This document shows, one piece after another, positions 6,494-15,690 of a DNA stretch of 64,000 nt. Each line of letters begins with the position of its first letter. The stretch's first letter is position 1. A program made the translations under genes and the position numbers. Under the pieces are notes generated by a model that saw only the letters and a program-made list of their open reading frames with translations, searched no databases and was not told the DNA's origin. The DNA lies in the NCBI RefSeq assembly GCF_004011825.1, contig NZ_RKLO01000002.1, forward strand, positions 310,001 through 374,000, written 5' to 3'. The DNA comes from Rhodococcus xishaensis (GTDB lineage: Bacteria > Actinomycetota > Actinomycetes > Mycobacteriales > Mycobacteriaceae).

Positions 6494-7630
6494 ATGGCTG
6501 GGGAGGACTCTACGGCCGACTCGGGTGCGCCCACGTCGATCGACGCCGAGACCCGAAGCACGAATCTGCGTTGGCTTCGAGTGGCAATCGTTTACGTTCT
6601 CCTCGCGGTCGCCGCCTACCAGATGGCAGGCTGGCTGTTCGTCAACATCCGCGGGTTTCTCGGCACATTGTTTCTTGCGTGGCTCGCCAGTGTGACCATC
6701 GAGCCGGTGGTGGACCGGCTCGAACGTGCGGGGTTGCGGCGGGGCGCGGGTACCGGCCTGGTTCTGTTCGGGTTCTTCGCGTTCGGGATCGGGTTCGTCG
6801 CGCTCTTCGGCACCTTGCTCGCCGAGCAGCTCGCGCAGTTGCTCGGCACACTGCCGGACGCGCTCACCCGCGCAACCGAATGGGCCAACCGCACCTTCGG
6901 CACCGACTTCAGTACCGAGGACCTCATCACGCTGACACCCGAGAACATCCGCGAGCTCGCGGACAGGTACGCGCCCAGCGTCCTGGGTGTGGTGTCTTCC
7001 GTGGTCGGGGTCGTGTTCCAGGCGCTGGCGTTGGTGTTGTTCGTCTTTTACATGTCCGCCCAAGGGCCGCAGCTCCGACGCACGATTTCGAGCTGGTTCC
7101 CTGCACGGCAACAGCGGATCATTGCGACCGTCTGGGAGATTTCCGTAGAGAAGGCCGGTGGATACGTGGTGTCCCGGCTCATCCTCGCCGCGGTCAGCGC
7201 CATTGCGACGGGGCTGTTCCTCATGGTGATCGGGGTCCCTTACTGGCTACCCCTCGCGATCTGGACAGGTGTCGTCTCCCAGTTCGTTCCCACCCTCGGG
7301 ACCTACCTCGCCATCGCGTTACCTGCTCTCATCGCCGCGGCGGCGGACCCGATCGAAGGTGTGTGGGTGGTGCTGTTCGGAACGGCCTACCAGCAGATCG
7401 AGAACTATGTCCTGCATCCGCGCATCACGTCCCGCACAGTGTCTATCCACCCCGCGGTCGCGTTCGGGTCGGTGATCGTCGGCGCGTCGCTGTTCGGGGC
7501 GATCGGTGCGCTGGTGTCGGTACCGGTGGTCGCGGTGATCCAGTCGCTCGTCGAGACGTACGGTCGCCGTTACGAACTCGTTCAGGAGCGGCAGGCGGAT
7601 CCGCAGCCGGAGCCCGATCCGGACGACTGA
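6494..7630 (+). CDS. AI-2E family transporter / UPF0118-type membrane protein
   Basis: A 378-residue integral membrane protein of the AI-2 exporter (AI-2E, PerM) superfamily. Two hydrophobic segments near the start (WLRVAIVYVLLAVAAYQMAG and FLGTLFLAWLASVTIEPVVD) are followed by TM pairs, the periplasmic helical region with LTPENIRELAD, and the conserved C-terminal segments LPLAIWTGVVSQFVPTLGTY and IENYVLHPRI. Members export small molecules or work as Na+/H+ antiporters; the substrate here is unknown. ATG 6494 follows GGCGGAGG at 6481-6488; longer in-frame starts overlap the radical SAM gene. The C-terminus is acidic (PQPEPDPDD). It converges on the acyl-CoA ligase. Confidence 0.85.
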   Translation: MAGEDSTADSGAPTSIDAETRSTNLRWLRVAIVYVLLAVAAYQMAGWLFVNIRGFLGTLFLAWLASVTIEPVVDRLERAGLRRGAGTGLVLFGFFAFGIGFVALFGTLLAEQLAQLLGTLPDALTRATEWANRTFGTDFSTEDLITLTPENIRELADRYAPSVLGVVSSVVGVVFQALALVLFVFYMSAQGPQLRRTISSWFPARQQRIIATVWEISVEKAGGYVVSRLILAAVSAIATGLFLMVIGVPYWLPLAIWTGVVSQFVPTLGTYLAIALPALIAAAADPIEGVWVVLFGTAYQQIENYVLHPRITSRTVSIHPAVAFGSVIVGASLFGAIGALVSVPVVAVIQSLVETYGRRYELVQERQADPQPEPDPDD

Positions 7631-7661
7631 CCGTGCGCCTCCGGGATCTCAACCGGCGGTG

Positions 7662-9194
7662 TCACCCTCGAACCCGTGGCTGCCGGTACGTTGCCCGCAG
7701 GCTCCTCTTGACGAGCTTGCCCATGGCGTTGCGTCCCAGATCGTCCCGGAACTCGATCGTTCGTGGCACCTTGTAACCAGCCAATGCGGTGCGGCAATGC
7801 CCGACCAGGTCGGCCACTGTCGGGATCTGTCGGTGCGGCACCACCAGCGCCACAACCGACTCGCCCATGTCCTCATCGGGCACACCGATCACCGCGACGT
7901 CGGCAACGTCGGGGTGGGTGACGAGGACCTTCTCGATCTCGGCGGGATAGATGTTCACACCGCCCGAGATGATCATGTCGGTCTCACGGTCGGTGATGAA
8001 CACGAAACCGTCGTCGTCGACGTATCCGATGTCTCCGAGTGTGAACATCCCTGGGCGTATCAGCGCCTCGGAGGTTTTCTGTGCGGCGCCCAGGTAGGTG
8101 ACCGATCGGCCGTCTCGTTCCTCGAACGCCAGCCTCCCCTCGGCACCTGTCGGTAGTTCGTTCCCGTCGGCGTCCACGGCGACCGCGCGTACGAACGGCG
8201 CCCGTACCCTCCCGACGCTGCCGGGTCGCCGCAGCCACTCGGCGGTCGAGATCCCGCACAGTGGGCCGGTTTCGCTGCCCCCGTACGAATCGAACAGCAC
8301 CGGTCCGAACCAGTCGATCATCGCTCGTTTGACGTTATGTGGGCACGCCGCGCCGGTGTGTGTGACCAGCTGCAGTGACCCGACGTCGTAGCGGGCGCGC
8401 GCGTCGTCGGGCAGCGACAGCAGGCGGCGGAAGTGTGTCGGCACCATCAGCGACGTCGTGATGCGGTACCGATCGATCGTCGCGAGCACCGTCTCGGCGT
8501 CGAATCTCTCGAGCACGGTGACTGGCATCGCGCACGCGAGGAGGCGCACACCGGCGAGAGGGCCGGTGTGGTGGAGCGGGCCGACCACGAGATGCCCCGG
8601 CCACTGCGCGAGGGGTAGTGCACGCATCGAGCGCACGTACTCGTCCACCGTCGAACCGGGAGAGGGGCTGCCCGCAAGTGCGTTGACGCCCTTGGGGGTT
8701 CCTGTTGTGCCGGACGTGTAGCACAGGAACGGCAGAGCAGGGGCGTCGGACGGCGGGTCGTCCGCGGAGGCGGCGTCGAGCCACTCGTCCCACGCGATGA
8801 CCCCGTCGGCCTCGCCGCGCCAGCCGACCACGAGCGGCACCCCGGCCAGTTGCGCCGCCTGCGCGCCGACGGCGGCGTTCTCCGGACCGACGAACAGGGC
8901 CGCGGCGCCCGAGTTCTCGAGGATGTACGCGAGCTCAGGTGCCGTCAGATGAAAGCTTGCCGGCACCGGGGAGCAGCCGGCGAAGATGATTCCCACGTGC
9001 GCGAGGATCGTCTCCGCCGAGTTGCGTGCGAACACCGCGACCCGTCGGTGGGGGCCGAGGTCCAATTCCCGCAGCGCATTCGCAACCCGATTCACGATGC
9101 TGTCGACGTCGGTCCACGACATCTCGACGCTGCTGTCCCGCAGGGCCACCTCGTTGGGTGCTTCGAGGGCGCGGTCGCGGTGGACGGTCGCCAC
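7662..9194 (-). CDS. AMP-dependent acyl-CoA synthetase/ligase (FadD-like)
   Basis: A 510-residue adenylate-forming enzyme, the usual length for medium or long-chain acyl-CoA ligases. Core motifs: the P-loop YTSGTTGTPKGV (~159-170), the A5 motif YGGSETG, the hinge GDIGYVDDDGFVFITDRETD with the following SGGVNIYPAEIE, and the C-terminal catalytic lysine in NAMGKLVKR. It should activate a carboxylic acid as acyl-AMP and transfer it to CoA; the chain or ring substrate cannot be read from sequence. The GTG start at 9194 has GGGAGG six bases upstream. It stands alone on the minus strand between the AI-2E gene and aspS. Confidence 0.88.
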   Translation of the reverse strand: MATVHRDRALEAPNEVALRDSSVEMSWTDVDSIVNRVANALRELDLGPHRRVAVFARNSAETILAHVGIIFAGCSPVPASFHLTAPELAYILENSGAAALFVGPENAAVGAQAAQLAGVPLVVGWRGEADGVIAWDEWLDAASADDPPSDAPALPFLCYTSGTTGTPKGVNALAGSPSPGSTVDEYVRSMRALPLAQWPGHLVVGPLHHTGPLAGVRLLACAMPVTVLERFDAETVLATIDRYRITTSLMVPTHFRRLLSLPDDARARYDVGSLQLVTHTGAACPHNVKRAMIDWFGPVLFDSYGGSETGPLCGISTAEWLRRPGSVGRVRAPFVRAVAVDADGNELPTGAEGRLAFEERDGRSVTYLGAAQKTSEALIRPGMFTLGDIGYVDDDGFVFITDRETDMIISGGVNIYPAEIEKVLVTHPDVADVAVIGVPDEDMGESVVALVVPHRQIPTVADLVGHCRTALAGYKVPRTIEFRDDLGRNAMGKLVKRSLRATYRQPRVRG

Positions 9195-9425
9195 AGGTGG
9201 CCTCCCTTGGGTGTTGACAGCCCTGTCGTCGGAACCGGAACCTGAACAGGCTAAGCGTCGCGGCCCGGCTCAGTGCAGGGGAGGGCGGTAGCAGCCACCC
9301 GAAACCGTCCAGGCTGGGCGTTACTGAATTCCTGCAATCCGGGCACAGGTTTCCGATCAAGCGAGGTGCCTCCGTAGGATCGCACCCGACAGAAACTTGT
9401 GCCGGAAGCTTGTGAAAGGAATCCC

Positions 9426-11207
9426 GTGCTGCGCACTCATCTGGCCGGTTCGCTACGACCCGAGCATGCTGAGCAGACCGTCACCCTCACCGGTTGGGTG
9501 GCCCGGCGGCGTGACCACGGCGGGGTGATCTTCATCGATCTCCGCGATGCGTCGGGTGTGTCGCAGGCGGTCTTCCGTGCAGGTGACGTGCTCGAGCAGG
9601 CGCACCGTCTTCGCGCCGAGTACTGCGTCAAGGTGACCGGCGTCGTCGAGGTTCGCCCCGAGGGCAACCAGAACTTCGAGATCCCGACCGGTGCGGTCGA
9701 GGTCAACGCGGTCGAACTCGAGGTGATCAACGAGAGCGACCCGTTGCCGTTCCAACTCGACGACCAGGTCGGCGAGGAAGCTCGTCTCAAGTACCGCTAC
9801 CTGGATCTGCGCCGTGAGGGTCCGGGTCACGCGATCCGCCTGCGCTCCAAGATCAACGCAGCGGCCCGCGCGGTGCTCGCGCACCATGAGTTCATCGAGG
9901 TCGAGACACCCACACTGACCCGCTCCACTCCCGAGGGTGCACGCGACTTCCTGGTTCCTTCTCGTCTGCAGCCCGGCAGCTTCTACGCGCTGCCGCAGAG
10001 CCCGCAGCTGTTCAAGCAGTTGCTCATGGTCGGTGGCATCGAACGCTACTACCAGATCGCACGGTGCTATCGAGACGAGGACTTCCGTGCGGACCGCCAA
10101 CCCGAGTTCACTCAGCTCGACATCGAGATGAGCTTCGTGACGCAGGAGGACGTCATCCTGCTGGCCGAAGAGATCCTGCACGCAGTGTGGAGGCTCGTCG
10201 GCCACGAGATCACCACCCCGATCCCGCGCATGACGTACGCCGAGGCCATGCGACGCTTCGGCACGGACAAGCCGGACCTGCGGTTCGGTGTCGAGCTCGT
10301 CGAGTGCACCGAATACTTCAAGGACACCACCTTCCGCGTCTTCCAGGCGCCGTACGTCGGGGCCGTCGTCATGCCCGGGGGCGCGAGCCAGCCGCGCAAG
10401 CAACTCGACGCGTGGCAGGAGTGGGCCAAGCAACGCGGCTCGAAGGGGCTCGCGTACGTGTTGGTGAACGAGGACGGCACCCTGGGGGGGCCGGTCGCGA
10501 AGAACCTTACCGACGCCGAACGCGAAGGCCTGGCTGCGCATGTCGGCGCGAACCCCGGCGACTGCATCTTCTTCGCCGCCGGAGCCGCCAAGACGTCCCG
10601 GGCGCTGCTCGGTGCCGCGCGCGGTGAGATCGCCCGCAAGCAGAACCTCATCGACCCCGATGCCTGGGCGTTCGTGTGGGTCGTCGACGCACCGCTGTTC
10701 GAGCCCACCGATGAGGCAACCGCCGCAGGCGATGTCGCCCTCGGCTACAGCGCGTGGACTGCGGTCCACCACGCCTTCACCTCACCCAAGCCGGAGTCGA
10801 TGGACACGTTCGACACCGATCCCGGCTCCGCGCTCGCCTACGCCTACGACATCGTCTGCAACGGCAACGAGATCGGCGGCGGCAGCATCCGTATTCACCG
10901 CAAGGACGTCCAGGAACGCGTCTTCAAGGTGATGGGTATCTCGCACGACGAGGCCGAGGAGAAGTTCGGGTTCCTGCTCGACGCCTTCGCGTTCGGGGCG
11001 CCCCCGCACGGAGGTATCGCGTTCGGCTGGGACCGCATCGCGGCGCTGCTGGCGGGCCTCGACTCGATCCGTGAGGTCATCGCGTTCCCGAAGTCCGGCG
11101 GCGGCATGGACCCGCTGACGGATGCTCCCGCGCCCATCACCGAATTGCAGCGCAAGGAGTCCGGCATCGACGTCAAACCGGAGCCGCGAGTGGTGAACGC
11201 CGAGTAG
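9426..11207 (+). CDS. aspS: Aspartyl-tRNA synthetase (probably non-discriminating)
   Basis: A 593-residue class II synthetase that charges tRNA with aspartate. The N-terminal OB-fold anticodon-binding domain ([22 protein letters not shown]) leads into motif 1-2 ([10 protein letters not shown] and [19 protein letters not shown]), the bacterial GAD insertion, and motif 3 ([14 protein letters not shown]). Bacteria that have GatCAB usually charge tRNA-Asn through this enzyme too, so relaxed specificity is likely but not shown by the sequence alone. GTG 9426 is preceded by GAAAGGA at 9414-9420; an in-frame start 9 codons earlier lacks this. The gene order matches the neighbourhood of Rv2572c. Confidence 0.95.
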   Translation: MLRTHLAGSLRPEHAEQTVTLTGWVARRRDHGGVIFIDLRDASGVSQAVFRAGDVLEQAHRLRAEYCVKVTGVVEVRPEGNQNFEIPTGAVEVNAVELEVINESDPLPFQLDDQVGEEARLKYRYLDLRREGPGHAIRLRSKINAAARAVLAHHEFIEVETPTLTRSTPEGARDFLVPSRLQPGSFYALPQSPQLFKQLLMVGGIERYYQIARCYRDEDFRADRQPEFTQLDIEMSFVTQEDVILLAEEILHAVWRLVGHEITTPIPRMTYAEAMRRFGTDKPDLRFGVELVECTEYFKDTTFRVFQAPYVGAVVMPGGASQPRKQLDAWQEWAKQRGSKGLAYVLVNEDGTLGGPVAKNLTDAEREGLAAHVGANPGDCIFFAAGAAKTSRALLGAARGEIARKQNLIDPDAWAFVWVVDAPLFEPTDEATAAGDVALGYSAWTAVHHAFTSPKPESMDTFDTDPGSALAYAYDIVCNGNEIGGGSIRIHRKDVQERVFKVMGISHDEAEEKFGFLLDAFAFGAPPHGGIAFGWDRIAALLAGLDSIREVIAFPKSGGGMDPLTDAPAPITELQRKESGIDVKPEPRVVNAE

Positions 11208-11392
11208 GACGCCGACGGGCCTTTCGCGGTCGCTTGTGCGCGAGTGTGTGTGTAGTTTTACTGTTGTAATACTCGGGCACCGGCCGTGACCGAGCTGCAA
11301 CCTTTGGTTTTCCCAGTTGAGGACGTCCGGTGCCGCATCGACAGTCTTGAATGCCCGACTTCGGGCGTCTGGGCCAGGTAGGTTGGTGTCCG

Positions 11393-12568
11393 ATGACCGC
11401 GATATTGGCGGAACCCCTCTCCGAGGTTGTTGCCGCAGCAGAGAAGTTGCTCACCCGTCGTACCGGCGCACCGGTACGACTTGTCGACCCAGTTGACCTT
11501 GGTGGTAGCGGCCGGACTGTCGTCCTTCGTGTCCGCGTGGCCGAGAACCCGTTCTCGCTTCCGCGGACGCTCGTGATCAAGCAGTTGTTGGAGACACCGC
11601 ACCAGGTCGGGCCCTCCCGGCGTATCGAGATGGAGTTCCCGGAGCACTCGGCCGGCGAAGTCGCCTTTCTCCGGGAGGCCGTCTCGTACCAGTTCGCGAC
11701 CGCGCTGGCGACCGAGACTCGCCCCGGAGCGGCGTTGCTGGCCCACGACTTGGAAGCTCGACTCCTCGTGCTCGGGGATCTCGGCGACTCCACGCCGTTC
11801 GCGTCGCTACTCAAGAACGCAGATCCCGATACCGTGACGAACTCGCTGATGGCGATGGCACAGGCCCTGGGCCGGATGCACGCCGCGACTGTCGGCCGGG
11901 AGGAGGACTTCACGGCCCTGTTGCGTCGGGCGGAGGTCGCGCACCACGGCGACATGCTCGTCGAGCAGGCGGTGGTATCGCTCGAGGCGGTTCCCACGCT
12001 GCTCGCCGAGCACCTCGGGGTCGAGGTGCCGACGGACGTACTCGATATCGCGGCCCGTGCCTCGAAGCTCTTCGGCGGCGGCCGATTCCGGGCCTTCAGC
12101 CCATCGGACCTGTGCCCTGACAACATCATCGTCAACGACGAGGGTGTCCGGTTCCTGGACTACGAGTGGGGCGGCTTCCGAGACGCGACACTGGATCTCG
12201 CGTTCGCACTGGTCTCGTTTCCGGCCTGCCTGTGCAGCATCGACCTGTCATACGAGCGTGCCCGCGCGATGACGGAGGCGTGGCGCGCAGAGGTCGTGGG
12301 CATGTGGCCGACGCTCGCGGACGACGATTTCCTCACCGAACGGGTACTCGACGCCCAACTGGCCTGGGTGTGGCTGAGCACGGCCCTGTTCCTGCCCGAG
12401 GACTACACGCGGATCGCCGCCGTCCGCGAGCACCAACTGTCCGCGCCGCGCGCCGACGCCCTCCTCGCGCGCTGGGAGGGCCTGTCGACATTCGCGGAGA
12501 AGTCCGGCCACGACGTCATCGCCGAGCACGCGTCTCGGGTCGTAGCGCGGCTGCGCGAACGGGTCTAG
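11393..12568 (+). CDS. Aminoglycoside-phosphotransferase-like (APH/choline kinase fold) protein with altered active-site motif
   Basis: A 391-residue protein of the APH/choline-kinase fold. The ATP-binding lobe is visible (GGSGRTVVLRVRV...TLVIKQLL). The catalytic loop normally reads HGDxxxxN; here it reads SPSDLCPDNIIV, so the Asp and Asn remain but the leading His is missing. The metal-binding Asp is present in FLDYEWGGFRD. The substrate is unknown; the His loss is also seen in some active or degenerate members. ATG 11393 gives a natural N-terminus (MTAILAEPL). It lies 185 bases after aspS, and I cannot identify the promoter. Confidence 0.75.
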   Translation: MTAILAEPLSEVVAAAEKLLTRRTGAPVRLVDPVDLGGSGRTVVLRVRVAENPFSLPRTLVIKQLLETPHQVGPSRRIEMEFPEHSAGEVAFLREAVSYQFATALATETRPGAALLAHDLEARLLVLGDLGDSTPFASLLKNADPDTVTNSLMAMAQALGRMHAATVGREEDFTALLRRAEVAHHGDMLVEQAVVSLEAVPTLLAEHLGVEVPTDVLDIAARASKLFGGGRFRAFSPSDLCPDNIIVNDEGVRFLDYEWGGFRDATLDLAFALVSFPACLCSIDLSYERARAMTEAWRAEVVGMWPTLADDDFLTERVLDAQLAWVWLSTALFLPEDYTRIAAVREHQLSAPRADALLARWEGLSTFAEKSGHDVIAEHASRVVARLRERV

Positions 12569-12575
12569 TCGCACC

Positions 12576-12614
12576 CTGCCGATGCGGGTCTGCCGATGCG
12601 GATCCCTGCCGATG
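12576..12614 (+). repeat. Three imperfect direct repeats of CTGCCGATG
   Basis: CTGCCGATG occurs at 12576, 12590 and 12606, spaced 14 and 16 bases, just after the phosphotransferase-like stop codon. Downstream, TTGTCGACAA at 12627-12636 is a perfect 10-bp palindrome. Together they lie in the promoter region of the PIG-L gene. Function unknown. Confidence 0.4.
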
Positions 12615-12706
12615 GCGGCAACTCGGTTGTCGACAATCCGGTAGTTCGTCGTGCCGTGAGGCCGGGTGCGCGACACTGGGATTGTGGCGAGTGAAGGGAG
12701 TTCGGG

Positions 12707-13381
12707 GTGGATGGCACGACCGGCAACCTGAGGCTGCGGGAGGTGGCCTCCAGGGGGCCGGTTCTCGCGGTCGTAGCGCATCCCGATGATGAGAGCTTCG
12801 GCCTCGGGGCGATTCTTGCGTCGCTCGCGTCCGAGGGCGCTGAGGTGCGCGTGCTGTGCCTGACCCGCGGTGAGGCCAGCACGCTCGGCGCGGCGGTAGA
12901 CCTCGCCCAGGTGCGGCGTGGCGAACTGGTCGCGGCAGCCGACCTGTTGGGCGTCCGCGATGTCGTTCTCCTCGACCATCCCGACGGTGGTCTGAACGAG
13001 GTCGATCCGGCGATCCTGGACGCGGCGGTGCTCGATGTGCTCGGTGCAGCGGCGACTCTGGTGGTATTCGAGGTCAATGGGGTCACCGGGCATCCGGATC
13101 ATCGTGCCGCTACAGCGGCCGCGTTCCGCGTTGCGGCGGATCAGGGTCTGAACGTGGTCGAGTGGGGTGTCGCCCCCACGGTCGCGGATTCACTGAATGC
13201 CGAGTTGGGCACCGAGTTCGCCGGGCTCGATGGCGAGGGTGCCGTTGACGTCGACGTGGACCGGAAGGTGCAATCCGAGGCCATCGCGTGTCACGAAAGT
13301 CAGGCCACGGACAATCCCGTACTGCTGCGGCGGCTCGAACTCTCCGGATCGGTAGACCGCATCAGAATTCGCCGCGCGTGA
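12707..13381 (+). CDS. PIG-L family (LmbE-like) N-acetylglucosamine deacetylase
   Basis: A 224-residue zinc deacetylase of the PIG-L/LmbE family. The zinc motif is AHPDDES (~26-32), and the second zinc-binding site is GHPDHRA (~129-135). The family removes acetyl groups from GlcNAc-linked molecules; in actinobacteria it includes MshB (mycothiol synthesis) and Mca, but this protein is shorter than both (~300 residues), so neither name is assigned. GTG 12707 follows GAAGGGAG at about 12693-12700. It is followed by a separately regulated cysteine-rich small gene. Confidence 0.85.
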   Translation: MDGTTGNLRLREVASRGPVLAVVAHPDDESFGLGAILASLASEGAEVRVLCLTRGEASTLGAAVDLAQVRRGELVAAADLLGVRDVVLLDHPDGGLNEVDPAILDAAVLDVLGAAATLVVFEVNGVTGHPDHRAATAAAFRVAADQGLNVVEWGVAPTVADSLNAELGTEFAGLDGEGAVDVDVDRKVQSEAIACHESQATDNPVLLRRLELSGSVDRIRIRRA

Positions 13382-13449
13382 GCGGTCTGAAAGACGGTGC
13401 ACCCTGCTATGAATCGACCCCGGCGACAGGGCGAGTTGATCTTGAAGAT

Positions 13450-13465
13450 ATACCCAGGTGGGTAT
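13450..13465. promoter_or_regulatory. CsoR/RicR-like operator ATACCCAGGTGGGTAT overlapping a promoter
   Basis: ATACCC-AGGT-GGGTAT is a near-perfect palindrome whose arms resemble the binding sites of CsoR-family metal or sulfur sensors (including RicR in mycobacteria, TACCC...GGGTA). TATGAT at 13463-13468 is a good -10 hexamer and overlaps the right arm. Possible -35 boxes are TTGATC (13436-13441) and TTGAAG (13442-13447). The first codon of the cysteine-rich gene lies 39 bases downstream. Confidence 0.55.
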
Positions 13466-13504
13466 GATCGAGCATCCTGCAAGCCATCCCCGAGGAGACA
13501 TCCC

Positions 13505-13633
13505 GTGTGCTACCCCGTCACCTGCCGAGTCTGTTCCAAAACCACCTGGGAAGGCTGCGGGCAGCACATCGACGACGTCATGCGGGCGGTGCGAACCGCG
13601 GACCGGTGCAAGTGCGAGCAACCGGCGCGCTGA
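13505..13633 (+). CDS. 42-residue cysteine-rich small protein, putative metal-binding
   Basis: A small protein with six cysteines (2, 7, 10, 18, 35, 37) and one histidine, arranged as a compact metal-binding knuckle: MCYPVTCRVCSKTTWEGCGQ near the start and RCKCE near the end. Proteins starting MCYPVTC recur in actinobacteria as uncharacterised genes (recalled, not searched). The GTG start at 13505 has GAGGAG at 13492-13497 at ideal spacing. A CsoR/RicR-like palindrome overlaps the promoter, so copper, other soft metals or sulfur species may induce it; a MymT-like metallothionein role is possible. It is too short to be found by length filters. Confidence 0.72.
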   Translation: MCYPVTCRVCSKTTWEGCGQHIDDVMRAVRTADRCKCEQPAR

Positions 13634-13694
13634 GCTCGCGGTGAGCGCAGCTCGTTCCGTCGAACCAGTCGGTGGCGGCTAGTAGCGTCGAGGC

Positions 13695-15104
13695 GTGACT
13701 GATTTCTTCGGCGACACGGACACCGCGGACGAGTCGGCGGGCCTGTTCGAGGCACCGGCCGCCGAATCCGAGCCCGAGCCGCTCACGTCGGTGACGCGTC
13801 ACGCACCGACAACGAACGCCGGCGCACCTCTCGCGGTCCGTATGCGGCCGACGACGCTCTCGGAAGTGGTCGGCCAGCAGCACCTGCTGGGGCCGGGCAC
13901 TCCGCTTCGGCGTCTTGTCGAGGGCTCGGGAGCGTCTTCGGTGCTGCTCTACGGGCCGCCCGGGACAGGCAAGACGACCCTGGCGTCGCTGATCTCCGGC
14001 GCCACCGGCCGCAAGTTCGAGGCGCTGTCCGCGCTGTCGGCCGGTGTCAAGGAAGTGCGCGGCGTTATCGAGTTAGCTCGGCGGCGGCTGCTTCAGGGCG
14101 AACAGACCGTGCTGTTCATCGACGAGGTCCACCGATTCTCCAAGACCCAGCAGGACGCGTTGCTCGCCGCAGTCGAGAATCGCATAGTGCTGCTCGTCGC
14201 GGCGACCACCGAGAACCCGTCATTCTCGGTGGTCTCACCGCTGCTGTCGCGGTCTCTGGTGTTGCAGCTGCAGTCGCTCACGGGCGACGACATACGACTG
14301 CTCATCGAGCGCGCCCGCCTTGACGAGCGTGGCCTCGGTGGGTCCATCGAGATAGCTGACGACGCGTTCGAGCATCTCGTCCGGCTCGCCGCCGGTGACG
14401 CGCGTCGAGCGTTGACGGCGCTCGAGGCAGCGGCCGGGACCGCCCTCGACCGGACCGACGAGCGTCCCGCGATCCTCGACCTCGAGACCGTCGAGTCCAG
14501 CGTCGACAAGGCGGCCGTGCGCTACGACCGGGACGGCGACCAGCACTACGACGTGATCAGTGCGTTCATCAAGTCGATCCGCGGTTCGGACGTCGACGCT
14601 GCACTGCACTACCTCGCGCGGATGATCACTGCGGGAGAGGATCCCCGCTTCATAGCCCGTCGTCTCGTCGTGCACGCCAGCGAGGACATCGGCATGGCCG
14701 ACCCGACGGCGCTGCAGACCGCGACCGCTGCCGCGCAGGCGGTCCAGCTAATCGGTATGCCCGAGGCGCGACTCGCCTTAGCGCAGGCCACGATCCACCT
14801 CGCGACCGCGCCCAAGTCGGGCGCCGTCATCGCTGCGTTGGGCGCCGCGATGGCCGATGTCGCGGCCGGCAACTCCGGGCTGGTGCCGGCGCATCTGCGG
14901 GATGGCCACTACGCGGGCGCCGCGCAACTCGGCAATGCGGTCGGCTACCAGTATCCCCACGACCATCCGGATGGCATACTGCCGCAACAGTATCCGCCGG
15001 ACGAACTCGTCGGAGTCGACTACTACCAGCCGACCACTCACGGCTCGGAGCGGGAGCTGGCCGGCCGGGTACCGAAGCTGCGCCGGATCGTCCGCGGCGG
15101 TTGA
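13695..15104 (+). CDS. rarA: Replication-associated recombination protein A (RarA/MgsA-type AAA+ ATPase)
   Basis: A 469-residue AAA+ ATPase of the RarA/Mgs1/WRNIP1 family, acting at stalled replication forks. The Walker A is GPPGTGKTT (~87-95) and the Walker B/box is [19 protein letters not shown]. Sensor 1 ([12 protein letters not shown]) and the C-terminal RarA domain with [10 protein letters not shown] are present. There is an ~45-residue N-terminal extension rich in Asp/Glu ([16 protein letters not shown]), and the motif SAGVKEVR is intact. The start is a GTG at 13695. It is the likely counterpart of Rv2559c and precedes the degenerate AraC gene and alaS. Confidence 0.93.
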   Translation: MTDFFGDTDTADESAGLFEAPAAESEPEPLTSVTRHAPTTNAGAPLAVRMRPTTLSEVVGQQHLLGPGTPLRRLVEGSGASSVLLYGPPGTGKTTLASLISGATGRKFEALSALSAGVKEVRGVIELARRRLLQGEQTVLFIDEVHRFSKTQQDALLAAVENRIVLLVAATTENPSFSVVSPLLSRSLVLQLQSLTGDDIRLLIERARLDERGLGGSIEIADDAFEHLVRLAAGDARRALTALEAAAGTALDRTDERPAILDLETVESSVDKAAVRYDRDGDQHYDVISAFIKSIRGSDVDAALHYLARMITAGEDPRFIARRLVVHASEDIGMADPTALQTATAAAQAVQLIGMPEARLALAQATIHLATAPKSGAVIAALGAAMADVAAGNSGLVPAHLRDGHYAGAAQLGNAVGYQYPHDHPDGILPQQYPPDELVGVDYYQPTTHGSERELAGRVPKLRRIVRGG

Positions 15105-15690
15105 GCGTCGCGGACGTTCCCCCAAGCCGGATGGTGGCCTGCTTCACTACGTGGGCTGTGTTGCGAGCCACTGCTCGACGCGGCGCTGCGCCTCCCGGGA
15201 GTGGTTGCCGGGCGGGTCACCCACCCGGCCGGCACGTGTCGGTGGAGGAGGGAGACATAGCGTCGCGACACGTCTGCGTCCCGCCCCGGACCCGGAGTAC
15301 CGGAGGCTCTGAGCCGTCGTGGAGGACGTTGCTTCGGACCGCACGGTCGTCCGCGCTGCGGAGCCTCCCGCCGCCATGGCCTGACCGACCGCACACTGCA
15401 GCGGATACTGCGACGTTTCAGAATTGGCCGTCGTGCTCGGCGGGTACGACCAGGCACACCTCACCCGCGATTTCAGGGCGGCGATCGGTGTCCCGCCCGC
15501 CCGATATGCCCGCGGATTGATGACCGATATCGGCGGGTGATCACAGGCTTCGGTCGGACCGCCTCGCCTCGGGCGTCACATGCGGCGAATAATCGGTGCA
15601 TAAGAGGGCGTTAAGCTTGCCAATGGCTGATTCGCATCTCGGAGGCGACATTGGCGGCTGAAAACTGCGACATGCGAAGGACAGACACAG
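15105..15690. other. 586-base gap between rarA and alaS holding a decayed regulator and the alaS leader
   Basis: The first ~165 bases show nothing convincing. From 15271 to 15540 lies an AraC-family pseudogene. The last 150 bases (15541-15690) must hold the alaS promoter and ribosome binding site. I see no T-box features (specifier loop, T-box sequence, terminator) in this leader. Confidence 0.6.
15271..15540 (+). pseudogene. AraC/XylS-family regulator, degraded C-terminal HTH domain
   Basis: Pieces of the AraC HTH appear in order but in broken frames. RLRPAPDPEYRRL (15271-15309) ends at an in-frame TGA (15310-15312). The same frame continues AVVEDVASDRTVVRAAE. A one-base loss then moves the reading to RRHGLTDRTLQRILRRF (15369-15419). 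A deletion of roughly 45 codons joins this to ELAVVLGGYDQAHLTRDFR and a final ARYARGLMTDIGG, ending at TGA 15538-15540. At least one nonsense, one frameshift and one deletion are present, and the N-terminal ligand half is not recognisable. It cannot make a working regulator. Confidence 0.75.

Noticed and set aside
12707-13381. Calling the PIG-L gene mshB or mca
   Set aside because: It is about 224 residues, shorter than both, and lacks visible specific motifs.
15541-15690. T-box leader for alaS
   Set aside because: No specifier loop, T-box sequence or terminator/antiterminator pair is seen.
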